From R-RK-3 sp963842775 (GTDB lineage Bacteria; Pseudomonadota; Alphaproteobacteria; Rhizobiales; Rhodomicrobiaceae), in the NCBI GenBank assembly GCA_963842775.1, contig CAWJHQ010000016.1:248001-312000 (forward strand): a DNA stretch of 64,000 nucleotides, in the 5' to 3' direction. Every line of letters starts with the position of its first letter. Positions within the stretch are counted from its first letter, which is position 1. The translations under genes were made by a program, and so were the position numbers. Under the pieces are notes generated by a model. That model had not been told where the DNA came from, searched no databases, and was given only the letters and a program-made list of their open reading frames with translations. This document shows positions 36,733 through 46,205 of this stretch, in pieces.

Positions 36733-37993
36733 ATGTTAGGAGTAACAAGACGGCTTCTTGTGATGGCCGCGGCCGCCGGCCTTATGGCGACGCATCCGGC
36801 CGCCGCGCAGGATAAGGGCACGCTGAAGATCGGCGGCCTCGCCACGCTGGAAGGCGTGTTCGCCGTTCCGGGCCAGGACGGCATGCGCGGCATCGAAGCG
36901 GCGCTCAAGGAGGCGAACTACACCGCCGGCGGCTACAAGCTGGAATTCATCAAAGGCTCCTCCGACGCCTCGCCGGACAGCGCCTTGCGCGCCGCCCGCA
37001 AGCTCGTCGAGCAGGACAAGGTGGCGATCCTCGTCGGCCCGCTTTCAGGGTCGGAAGGCCTGGCGATCAAGGATTATGCCAAGACCCAGCCGGCAACCAC
37101 CTTCATCAACGGCACCTCTGCCGCCCAGGACACCACCCTGCGCGATCCCGCCCCGAATTTCTTCCGCTTCTGGACGGAAGGCGCGCAATGGATGTACGGC
37201 CTCGGCGACTATCTCGTCAAAGAGAAGAAATGGAAGAAAGTCGCCACCATCGGCGAGGACTATTCCTTCATGCACACCCAGTTCTTCGGCTTCGCGCTGC
37301 CCTATTGCAATGCGGGCGGCAAGATCGCGCAGCGCTTCTGGGTGCCGCTCGGCACGAAGGACTATTCATCCATCATTTCCTCGCTGCCCGACAGATGTCG
37401 ACGCGATCTGGCTCGGCCTTGGCGGCGGCGATGCGGTGAACTTCCTCAATCAATATCAGCAGGCCGGCGGCTCGACCCCGCTGATCGGCGCTTCGATCAC
37501 GGTCGATCAGTCGATCATCAACTCGAAAGGCCGCACCCGCGACGCGCTGAAAGGCATGCCCTCCGCCGGTCCCCAGGCCGATACGTGGGACAATGCGGGC
37601 TGGAACAAATGGGTGAAGCTCTATCAGGCGAGCTTTGCCGAAAAGGACCGCTTCCCGACGCCCGGCCTGTTCGCCACCGGCTATTACATCGCCACCAAGG
37701 CCATGATCGAGGGGTTGAACGCCGTCAAGGGCGATCTGTCCGACGGCCAGAAGGCGCTGCGCGACTGGCTGTCGAAGGCGAAGCTCGACACGCCGGTCGG
37801 GCCGATCACGCTGGATGAAAACCGCCAGGCGATCGCGGTGAACTTCGTCACCGAAGTCGTCGAAGGGCCGGGCGGCAATCTGGTCAACAAGGTGGTCAAG
37901 GTGACGGAGCCGGTCAACCAGACGATGGGCATGGATCGCGCCAAGTTCCTGGCCCTCGGCCCGGTCGGCCGCGACAATCCGAAATGCGATTGA
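36733..37993 (+). CDS. livK: Periplasmic substrate-binding protein of LIV-type ABC importer (one frameshift)
   Basis: About 419 residues. GGGAGGAAAG lies before the ATG at 36733, followed by a signal peptide (LLVMAAAAGLMATHPAAAQD). Mature sequence GTLKIGGLATLEGVFAVPGQDGMRGIEAALKEANY is a type I periplasmic-binding fold of the Peripla_BP_6 family. One extra base near 37395 splits SLPD from VDAIWLGLGGGDAVNFLNQYQ. These proteins bind amino acids, amides, or aromatic and aliphatic acids; this ligand is unknown. Repeat copy 2 of family 2 follows. Confidence 0.88.
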
Positions 37994-38052
37994 GTGGATG
38001 AACTGGCCGGCGAAACATGTCAGGGGAGAGCAGCAATGCGCGAGCAAGCGGC

Positions 38053-38190
38053 TCCCCCTCACCCGGACGCTTCGCGTCCGCCCTCTCCCGCAAGGGGAGA
38101 GGGCAAAGAAGCAGAGGCGCCGCAGGTCTGCCTTTCTGCCCTCTCCCCTCGCGGGAGAGGGCTCCCGCCGAAGGCGGGTGGGTGAGGGGG
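38053..38190. repeat. Dispersed palindromic repeat, family 2, copy 2
   Basis: CCCCCTCACCC at the left end pairs with GGGTGAGGGGG at the right. Inside are two hairpins, CCCTCTCCCGCAAGGGGAGAGGG and CCTCTCCCCTCGCGGGAGAGGG. It sits in the 267-base gap between the binding-protein gene and the first ATPase gene, so it may cause differential expression within the operon. Confidence 0.85.
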
Positions 38191-38260
38191 CTGAGCGTAC
38201 GAAATCTCTGCCGTTCGTTGAAACGCCAATGCAACCCGCTTAGAAATGGAATAAAACCTG

Positions 38261-39040
38261 ATGTCGGAACGCGCCGCCAGAATTGCCGAAGCTGCATCCT
38301 CTTATGCCCTCGTGATTGAGGGCGTAAGCCGGCATTTCGGTGCTCTGGTGGCGCTCGACGCCGTCGATATGAGGCTCCGCGCCGGAGAACGCCGGGCCCT
38401 GCTCGGCGCCAACGGCGCGGGGAAGACGACGCTGTTCAATGCCATCACCGGCGATTTTCCGCCGACCGCCGGGCGCATCCTGTTTTTCGGCGAGGACGTG
38501 ACCAATCTGAAGCCGCATGACCGGATCCGGCGCGGGCTTCGCCGCACCTACCAGATCTCGCTGCTGTTTCACGGCCTGAGCGTCCTCGACAATCTCTTTC
38601 TGGCGACGCGCGGCGCTTCCGGCCGCCGCTTCAGCCTTCTGCGTGCAGGCGCCGGCGATCCAGCCCGCGAAGCCGCGAGGCAGCTTGCACACACGGTGCA
38701 TCTCGATGGCGTCCAGGACATGCTCGTCGGCGAACTGGCCTACGGACAGCAGCGCCAGCTCGAAATCGGCATCGCGCTGGCGGGCGCGCCGCGCTTCATC
38801 CTGCTCGATGAGCCGGCGGCGGGCCTCGCCGCCTCCGAGCGCCGCGAACTGATCCAGATCCTCAGGGCTCTGCCCGCCCATATCGGCTATGTCATCATCG
38901 AACACGACCTCGACGTCGCACTCCGCGTGGTCGAGACGGTGACCATCATGAATAATGGCCGCATCTTCAAGGAGGGCAGCCCGGAGGAGATCGAAGCCGA
39001 CCCCGAAGTGCAGCGCATCTATCTCGGGGGCGGGAAATGA
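38261..39040 (+). CDS. livG: ABC transporter ATP-binding protein LivG-like
   Basis: A 259-residue ATPase, intact. Walker A GANGAGKTT near residue 48, Q-loop RRTYQISLLFHGLSVLDNL, signature LAYGQQRQLEIGIAL (the LSGGQ is altered to AYGQQ as is common in this family), Walker B FILLDEPAAGL, switch His in IIEHDLDVAL. It energises uptake with the LivF-like partner. The stop overlaps the next start by 4 bases. Confidence 0.9.
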   Translation: MSERAARIAEAASSYALVIEGVSRHFGALVALDAVDMRLRAGERRALLGANGAGKTTLFNAITGDFPPTAGRILFFGEDVTNLKPHDRIRRGLRRTYQISLLFHGLSVLDNLFLATRGASGRRFSLLRAGAGDPAREAARQLAHTVHLDGVQDMLVGELAYGQQRQLEIGIALAGAPRFILLDEPAAGLAASERRELIQILRALPAHIGYVIIEHDLDVALRVVETVTIMNNGRIFKEGSPEEIEADPEVQRIYLGGGK

Positions 39041-41276
39041 GCGAATTCCTCGCCCGCAGTGTCGCCGCTCCCGCGCTCGAGGTGCGGGGCCTCTCCGTCT
39101 TCTACGGCCGCGTCGAGGCGCTGCACAATCTCAGCCTTACGCTTGAGCGCGGCGTTCTCGCCGTGGTCGGGCGCAACGGCATGGGCAAGACGACGCTATG
39201 CAAGGCGATCATGGGGTTGGTCCCTGCCGCTCACGGAACCATCCGGGCTTACGGCACCGAGCTGACCGGCCTCTCGCCGCACAAGATCGTGCGGGCGTCT
39301 GTCGCCTATGTCCCGCAGGGGCGCCGCGTCTGGCCGTCGCTGACGGTGGACGAGCATCTGCGGCTGGCCTTTATCGGCGACAAGGATAGTCCGTGGACAC
39401 CGGAGCGAGTCTACGAAACATTTCCGCGTCTCGCCGAACGCAGAACAAGCTACGGCACCCAGCTCTCCGGCGGCGAGCAGCAGATGCTGGCGATCGGCCG
39501 CGCGCTGCTGGCTAATCCGCGCCTGCTCATCATGGACGAGCCGACCGAAGGGCTGGCTCCGATCATCGTCGAGCAGGTTGTTCGGATGCTGCGCGGGCTC
39601 GCCGAGCAGGGCGATGTGTCGATCTTGCTCATCGAGCAGAATCTCGGTGTCGCGCTGGAGGTGTCCAGCGATATCGCAATCATGATGCATGGGCGCATCG
39701 CCAGGGAATTGCGCTCGCGCGAACTGGCCGCCGATGAGGCGCTGCAACGGCGATTGCTCGGCGTCGGCCGCGACGAGGACGAGGAGGCGCTGGTCCCGAG
39801 CGACGAGCCGGTTGCGGAGGTGCGCTATATCAGCATCGCGCGCGAGCATGGCGATCAGCGCGACGGGCCGTCCTACACATTCGGCGATGGCGCGCGCCCG
39901 GCCTATTCCGCCACGTCGATCCCCAACCGCTGGTCGGCCGACAACCGTCCGGCGGCGGCAAACGTCCCGCCGCCCCAGATGCGCAGCGCCGCGCATGACG
40001 ATCGGGCGAGCAGCGCCGCGACGCCGGATGTTGCCGCCGTTCCGATCGCCGCGATGGTCGGCCGTAACGCCTATGTCGTCGGCACGTTCGACACCAAGGG
40101 CGCGGAGCTGACCTTCCTCAATAACAGCCTAAAACGGCTCGGCGTGAAGACCGTGACCGTCGATTTGTCCACCAGCGAACGCCCGAGTCCGGCCGACATA
40201 AGCCCCGCGGAAGTTGCGCGGCATCATCCTGGCGGCGAGCGTGCCGTGTTCATCGGCGACCGGGGCGCCGCCGTCACCGCCATGGCCGAGGCCGCCGCGC
40301 GCTTCATCCGCACGCGGCGCGATGTCGGCGGCATCATCTCGGCGGGCGGCTCCGGCGGAACGGCACTCGCCACATCGGCGATGCGCGCCCTGCCCATCGG
40401 CGTGCCGAAATTCATGGTGTCGACGGTCGCGAGCGGCGATGTCAGCCGCTATGTCGGGCCGTCCGACATCACCATGATGTATTCCGTCACCGACGTGCAG
40501 GGCATCAATTCGATCTCCGAGCAGGTGCTCTCCAACGCCGCCCACGCGCTCGCCGGCATGGTCGCGCATCAGCGCCGCGACGATCAGCGCGCCTCGACGA
40601 AGCCCGCCATCGGCCTGACCATGTTCGGGCTGACGACGCCCTGCGTGCAGGCCGTCACGGCAGCGTTGCGCGACCGCTATGACTGCCTGGTTTTCCACGC
40701 CACGGGAACGGGCGGCCAGTCGATGGAGAAGCTGGTCGACTCGCATCTGCTCACCGGCGTCATCGACGCGACGACGACCGAAGTCGCCGATCATCTCGTC
40801 GGCGGCGTGTTCTCGGCCGGGCCGGACCGATTCGGCGCGATGATCAGGACCCGCGTCCCCTATGTCGGCTCCTGCGGCGCGCTCGACATGGTGAATTTCT
40901 ACGCTCGTGAGACCGTCCCGGCACGGTTCTCCGGCCGCAAATTCTACATCCACAACCCGAACGTCACGCTGATGCGGACGACGCCGGACGAAAACGAAGC
41001 CATGGGCATGTTCATCGCCGAGCGGCTCAACCGCATGGAAGGGCCGGTGCGTTTCCTCATTCCCGAAGGCGGCGTCTCCGGTGCTCGACGCGCCGGGCCA
41101 GCCGTTCCACGATCCGGCCGCCAACCGCGTGCTGTTCTCGACCATCGAGCGAATGTTCGTGCCGACGCCAAGGCGGCGGCTGATCAAGCTTCCTCACCAC
41201 ATCAACGATCCGGCCCTTCGCCGAGGCGCTGGTCCGCAATTTCCGCGACGATCGTAGAGACCACCCAATCGAATGA
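39037..41276 (+). CDS. LivF-like ATPase fused to Tm-1-like (UPF0261) domain (two frameshifts)
   Basis: About 745 residues. Residues 1-240 are a LivF ATPase: Walker A GRNGMGKTT (45-53), YVPQGRRVWPSLTVDEHL, signature LSGGEQQMLAIGRAL, Walker B LLIMDEPTEGL, LLIEQNLGVAL. A roughly 100-residue low-complexity linker follows. From about residue 345 to the end is a Tm-1-like ATP-binding domain: YVVGTFDTKGAELTFL, GIISAGGSGGTALATSAM, GVPKFMVSTVASGDVS, FGLTTPCVQAVTAAL, VFHATGTGGQSMEKL. The fusion junction itself lies in one uninterrupted frame, so it is not a frameshift product. Single extra bases near 41081 and 41215 break only the C-terminus (VLDAPGQPFHDPAA; FAEALVRNFRDD). The role of Tm-1-like domains in bacteria is unknown. 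Confidence 0.88.
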
Positions 41277-41291
41277 AAGCGAAAGACCGGC

Positions 41292-42141
41292 ATGGCGCGC
41301 ATAGAACGGGCGGCAATTCTGGAGCGTTTGCGGGGCAAGGCCGCGCGCGGCGAGCCGATCGTCGGCGGCGGCGCGGGCACCGGGCTTTCGGCCAAATGCG
41401 AGGAAGCGGGCGGCATCGACCTGATCGTCATCTACAATTCCGGCCGCTACCGCATGGCGGGCCGCGGCTCGCTCGCCGGCCTGCTCGCCTATGGCAACGC
41501 CAATGAGATCGTCGTCGAGATGGCGCGCGAGGTGCTGCCGGTCGTCAAGCACACGCCCGTGCTCGCCGGCGTCAACGGCACCGATCCGTTCTGCCTGATG
41601 GAGCCGTTTCTCGATCAGCTCGAAGGCGCTCGGCTTCTCCGGCGTGCAGAATTTCCCGACCGTCGGCCTGATCGACGGCACCTTCCGCGCCAATCTCGAA
41701 GAGACCGGCATGAGCTATGCTCTCGAAGTCGAGATGATCCGCATGGCGCGCGCGAAGGACATGCTGACGACGCCCTACGTCTTCTGCGAGGCCGATGCCG
41801 AGGCCATGGCGGATGCGGGCGCGGATATCATCGTCTGCCATCTCGGCCTGACGACGGGCGGAGCGATCGGCGCAGAAACCGCGCTGAAGCTGGAGGACTG
41901 TCCCGCCATCGTCGACCACTGGGCGGCGGCGGCGCGGCGCGTGCGCGACGACGTGCTGATCCTCGTCCATGGCGGCCCGGTCGCGCAGCCCGAGGATGCG
42001 GAGTATATTCTATCGAAGGCCAAGCTCTGCCAGGGCTTCTACGGCGCATCCTCGATGGAGCGCCTGCCGACGGAAGTGGCGCTGACGGAGCAGACCAGGA
42101 AATTCATGGCGATCAAGCGCCGGAAAGACGACGCCGAATAG
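41292..42141 (+). CDS. TIM-barrel PEP-hydrolase-family protein (one frameshift)
   Basis: About 282 residues of the family annotated as phosphoenolpyruvate hydrolase-like / TIM-barrel signal transduction. GEPIVGGGAGTGLSAKCEEAGGIDLIVIYNSGRYRMAGRGS begins it; PVLAGVNGTDPF, NFPTVGLIDGTFRANLEETGM and IIVCHLGLTTGGAIGA follow. One extra base near 41626 (LEALGFSGVQNFP) splits it. In bacteria this gene regularly follows a Tm-1-like gene, and the pair matches the two parts of the plant Tm-1 protein. The reaction is not firmly known. It starts 15 bases after the fused ATPase gene. Confidence 0.85.
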
Positions 42142-42158
42142 GCGCGGAGGAGGTGCAG

Positions 42159-43910
42159 ATGTCCGGGGAGCTGTCAGGCAGCAGATATCTTGGCTGATCG
42201 CGGCGATCGTCGCGATCGTCATCATCGCCTATGTCTTCTATCTCTGTTCTATCGCCGCTCGACGAAGGAGACCGGTTTCGTGCGCACCGGCCTCGGCGGA
42301 CAGAAGGTCGTCATCAACGGCGGCGCGTTCGTCATGCCGATCTTCCACGACGTCACCCCCGTCTTCATGCGCACGCACCGCATGGTGGTGCAATGCGTCC
42401 GTGACCGCGCGCTGATCTCGCAAGGACCGGATGCGCGTCGACGTCACCGCCGAGTTCTACGTGCGCGTCGTGCCGACCAAGGACGGCGTTTCCGCCGCGG
42501 CGCAGACGCTCGGCCGCCGCAGCATGGACACCGAAGCGCTGCGCGAACTGGTCGAGGGCCGTTTCGTCGATATTCTGCGCTCGGTCGCGGCGGAAATGAC
42601 GATGGAAGAACTGCACGAGCAGCGCAGCGAATATGCGCGCCGCGTGCGGGAGTCGGTGGTCGAGCCGCTGGCCAAGAGCGGCCTGGAAGCCGAGGCGGTA
42701 TCGCTGACCAGCCTCGACCAGACCAATATGGAGTTCTTCAACCCCTCGAACGCCTTCGACGCGGAAGGTCTGACCCGGCTTACCGAGCAGATCGAACAGC
42801 GCAAGAAGCGCCGCAACGACATCGAGCAGGACACGCTGATCGCGATCCGCAAGAAGAACCTCGAAACCGAACGGCTCGCCCTCGATATCGACCGCGATGC
42901 GCAATTTGCGCGCCTCGACCAGGAGCGCGAGATCGGCACGCAGCAGGCGGCGCAGCGCTCCGAACTTGCCCGCCAGCGTGCCGCGCGCGAGCTGGAGATC
43001 CGAGCAAGCGCAGATTTCGCTGCGCGAAGGCGTCGAGCGCTCCCGCATCGCGCAGGAGCTGGCGATCGAGCAGCAGCGCATCCGCCGCGAGGTCGAATTG
43101 CAGCGGCTGGAGGTGGAGCGGCGGACAGTCGCTGGAGCTGGCGGAGCAGAAGCGCATCGATTTCCGTCGCCGAACATGCACGCCTCCAGCATGAGGCGCA
43201 GGCGGTCGCCGAGCAAGCCCGCGCGATTGCCATCACGCGCCGAGGAGAGCGTCTTCACCGCGCGCGAAGTGGCGGTCGCGGAGCGGCGCAAGCAGATCGA
43301 GCTGATCGCCGCGCAGCAGGACGCCGAACAGAGTTCGACGCGTCTGCTCATCACCTCAAGGGCGGAGCTCGAAGCGGCCGGGAGCCGCGCACAAACCGCC
43401 CGCGTCGAAGCCGAAGGCAGCGCCGAGGCGGAAAAGATCCACGCCCTCGCCGCGAGGTTGCGTCACGAGGTCGAGGCGGAAGGGCTGCGGCTGATGAACG
43501 AGGCGCAGAACACGCTGTCTCCCGAGGCGCGCGCGGGCGCGCTGCGGCGGTTCCTGGTCGAGCGGCTCGACTCCATTATCCGCGAAAGCGTCAAGCCGAT
43601 GGAGAAGATCAACGAGATCAAGATCCTGCATGTCGACGGGCTGCTCGGAGGCTCCGGTCAGAACGGTTCGGGCGGAGGCTATCGGCCCACGGGGCTTGGC
43701 GACGAGGTCGTCAACAGCGCCTTGCGCTACCGCGCCCACGCGCCTCTCATCGACAGGCTGCTCAAGGAAATCGGCCTGACCGGCGGCGATCTCAATCAGC
43801 TTTCCGGCGGCGATCTGCAGAAGCTGCTGGGGCTTTCCGAGGGCGGCGCCGGCAAGCAGCTCGACCTGTTGCGTGACAACGAGCCGGACACCTCGGAATA
43901 TCCGAACTGA
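42159..43910 (+). CDS. Flotillin/SPFH-family membrane protein (multiple frameshifts)
   Basis: About 582 residues when at least seven frame changes are resolved. An N-terminal membrane helix (SWLIAAIVAIVIIAYVFYL) precedes an SPFH domain (FVRTGLGGQKVVINGGAFVMPIFHDV, RVDVTAEFYVRVVPTKDGV, LRELVEGRFVDILRSVAAEMTMEELHEQR). A long coiled coil rich in Glu, Ala and Arg follows (EQIEQRKKRRNDIEQDTLIAIRKK, REGVERSRIAQELAIEQQRI), then a flotillin-type tail ending LLRDNEPDTSEYPN. Flotillins scaffold membrane microdomains. Two breaks near the start look like lost bases and five later look like extra bases. Its place inside a transport cluster suggests a scaffold for the importer. Confidence 0.8.
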
Positions 43911-43911
43911 G

Positions 43912-44364
43912 ATGGTCAAGGTCTATACATCGAGCGTGATCGACGCGCCCGCCGCCGAAATTTGGGACCGCATCCGCGACTTCAACGGCCTGCCGAATTG
44001 GCATCCGGCGATTGCCGACAGCCGCATCGAATTGCAGCAGCCAGCCGACAAGGTCGGCTGCATCCGCAATTTCACGCTGAAGGATGGCGGACGCATCCGG
44101 GAACAGCTTCTCGCGCTGTCCGACTACGATTTCTCCGTGACCTATTCGATCCTGGAAAGCCCGATGGGCGTCACGAACTACATTGCAACACTGAAGCTGA
44201 CGCCGATCACGGACGGCAACCGGTGCTTTGCCGAATGGACGGCGGAATTCGACTGCGCGCCGGGGCGCGAGACGGAGCTGGCGCGCAATATCGGCCAGGG
44301 CGTCTTCCAGGGCGGCTTTGACGCGCTGAAGAGCAGCATGACGCGCCAGCGGCGCATTGTCTGA
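43912..44364 (+). CDS. SRPBCC-family protein (MxaD-like)
   Basis: A 150-residue START/Bet v 1-like fold protein with a hydrophobic ligand cavity. VKVYTSSVIDAPAAEIWDRI, FNGLPNWHPAIADSRIE and GCIRNFTLKDGGRIREQLL are typical of the polyketide-cyclase/MxaD subgroup. It starts one base after the flotillin stop. It is clearly paralogous to the N-terminal domain of the next gene, so the pair arose by tandem duplication. Intact; no catalytic residues can be assigned. Confidence 0.85.
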   Translation: MVKVYTSSVIDAPAAEIWDRIRDFNGLPNWHPAIADSRIELQQPADKVGCIRNFTLKDGGRIREQLLALSDYDFSVTYSILESPMGVTNYIATLKLTPITDGNRCFAEWTAEFDCAPGRETELARNIGQGVFQGGFDALKSSMTRQRRIV

Positions 44365-44381
44365 GCACGCGGGCGCTCTCG

Positions 44382-45894
44382 ATGGTCAAGGTCACGCGCA
44401 GCACCATCATCGACGCGCCGATCGCTGCCGTGTGGGCGATCCTGCGTGACTTCAACAGCCATTCGGGCTGGCACCCTGCGGTTAGCGCGAGCCGGATCGA
44501 GGCGGGGCGGGCGTCGGATGAGATCGGCTGCGTCCGGGATTTCGCGCTCGCGGATGGCGGGGGTCTGCGCGAACAGCTGCTGTCGCTCTCCGACCGCGAC
44601 CACACGCTCAGCTATTGCATTCTCGATGCACCGATGCCGCTTCAGGGCTACGTCGCCAGCATCCGGCTGAAGCCGGTCACCGATGGCGACCGGACTTTCT
44701 GGTCCTGGGAAAGCCGGTTCGATACGCCGCCTGGCCGTGAGGAGGAACTGACCCAGCTCGTAGGCGAAGGCATTTACGAGGCCGGCTTCGCGGCGGTCAA
44801 GCGCATGCTGGCGAGAGGAAACGGCCTGAAACCCCCTCGCCCACCTTCGCCCGCTTCCGCCGTCTCGGTGAGGCGGCTGCCTGCCGCGCGCGGCGAAACG
44901 CTCCGCGCTGGCGCGATCATCGTGTCGGCTTATGGCGGCGCGGACAGGATGACCTGGCAAGAGATCGCCGTGCCGCCGCCGGGGCCGGGCGAGGTTCGCC
45001 TCCGGCACACGGCGATCGGCGTGAACTACATCGATATTTACTGCCGCACCGGCTATTTCGACCTGCTGACGCCGCCGGGCGTGCTGGGAATGGAGGCGGC
45101 GGGCATCGTCCTCGACGTAGGGGACGGCGTTCCCAATCTGTCGCCGGGCGACCGCGTCGGCTATGCGTGTCCACCGGTCGGCGCCTATTGCGAGTTGCGG
45201 ACCATGGATGCATCGCTCCTCGTCGCGCTGCCGGACCACATTGACGATCGACTGGCTGCCGCAGTGCTGCTGAAAGGCATGAGCGCCGAGTTTCTGCTGC
45301 ACCGCGTCCACAAATTGCGCGAGGGGCAAACGATCCTGGTGCAGGCAGCCGCAGGAGGCGTCGGCCAGCTTCTCTGCCAATGGGCCCGCGCGCTGGGTGC
45401 GACCGTGATCGGCACCGTGGGCAGCCGGGAAAAGGCCCGCATCGCGCAGGGCGCAGGGTGCGCGCACACCATCGTCTACACGGAGGAAGATTTCATCCGG
45501 CGCGTCGATGCAGATCACCGGCGGACGCGGGGTGGACGTCGTCTACGACGCCGTGGGCCGCGATACGTTCGACAAATCCTTCGAAGCACTCGCGACCCGC
45601 GGCCACCTCGTCAGTTACGGTCAGGCCTCCGGTCCGGTCCCGCCGGTCGATATCGCCAGCTATGCCGGCAAGTCCGCGTCGGTTTCCCGCCCCAATTTCG
45701 GCCACTACACCGATACGCCGGAAAAGGTCCGCTCGATCACGGACAATCTGTTCCGGGCCATCCGCATGGGTATCCTCCGCGCCAATATCGGGCTGATGCT
45801 GCCGCTTCGGGAGGCCGCGGACGCTCATCGCGCTCTCGAGACGCGGCGTACATCGGGCTCGATTATCCTGATCCCTGAGCGGGCGGCAGATTAG
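44382..45894 (+). CDS. SRPBCC domain fused to quinone oxidoreductase (one frameshift)
   Basis: About 503 residues. Residues 1-150 are a second SRPBCC domain (VKVTRSTIIDAPIAAVWAIL, FNSHSGWHPAVSASRIE). After a proline-rich linker, residues from about 175 are a zeta-crystallin-like NADPH:quinone oxidoreductase: RHTAIGVNYIDIYCRTGYFDL, GMEAAGIVLDVGDGV, GDRVGYACPPVGAY, and the nucleotide-binding AAAGGVGQLLCQWARALGA. One extra base near 45507 splits it at RRV / MQITGGRGVDVVYDAVG. No zinc-binding cysteines are seen, as expected for quinone oxidoreductases. The domain junction lies in one open frame, so the fusion is genuine in this sequence. Confidence 0.87.
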
Positions 45895-46196
45895 GCCGAA
45901 TTACGGCAAGCATCCGAGCCAGCTCTGAGCTACATTCCGAGTGAAACGGAACGGGTATTCTGTTCTTTGTTTGTCGTCACTCGGATGCATCCGGCACGGG
46001 TCATCATGACGCCACTGGCCGTCGCATAATTGCCATTGACCGCCACTCAAATCTGTTCCGACGAACATCATACGGCATCCGCACTCATACGATCGGGTGA
46101 TGCAATGTGGAGAAGATCTGCCATTGTCCCGGATCGCGCAGGCGATTGCGGCAACACCAATAGCCAAGCCGATCTCATATCCGAATCCATGATCAG
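45895..46196. other. Intergenic region before LuxR gene
   Basis: About 300 bases with no gene I can support. A minus-strand open frame at 45901-46224 (107 codons) contains a Cys-rich tract but matches nothing I recognise. Candidate site for the LuxR promoter. Confidence 0.35.
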
Positions 46197-46205
46197 GTGA
46201 GCGAA

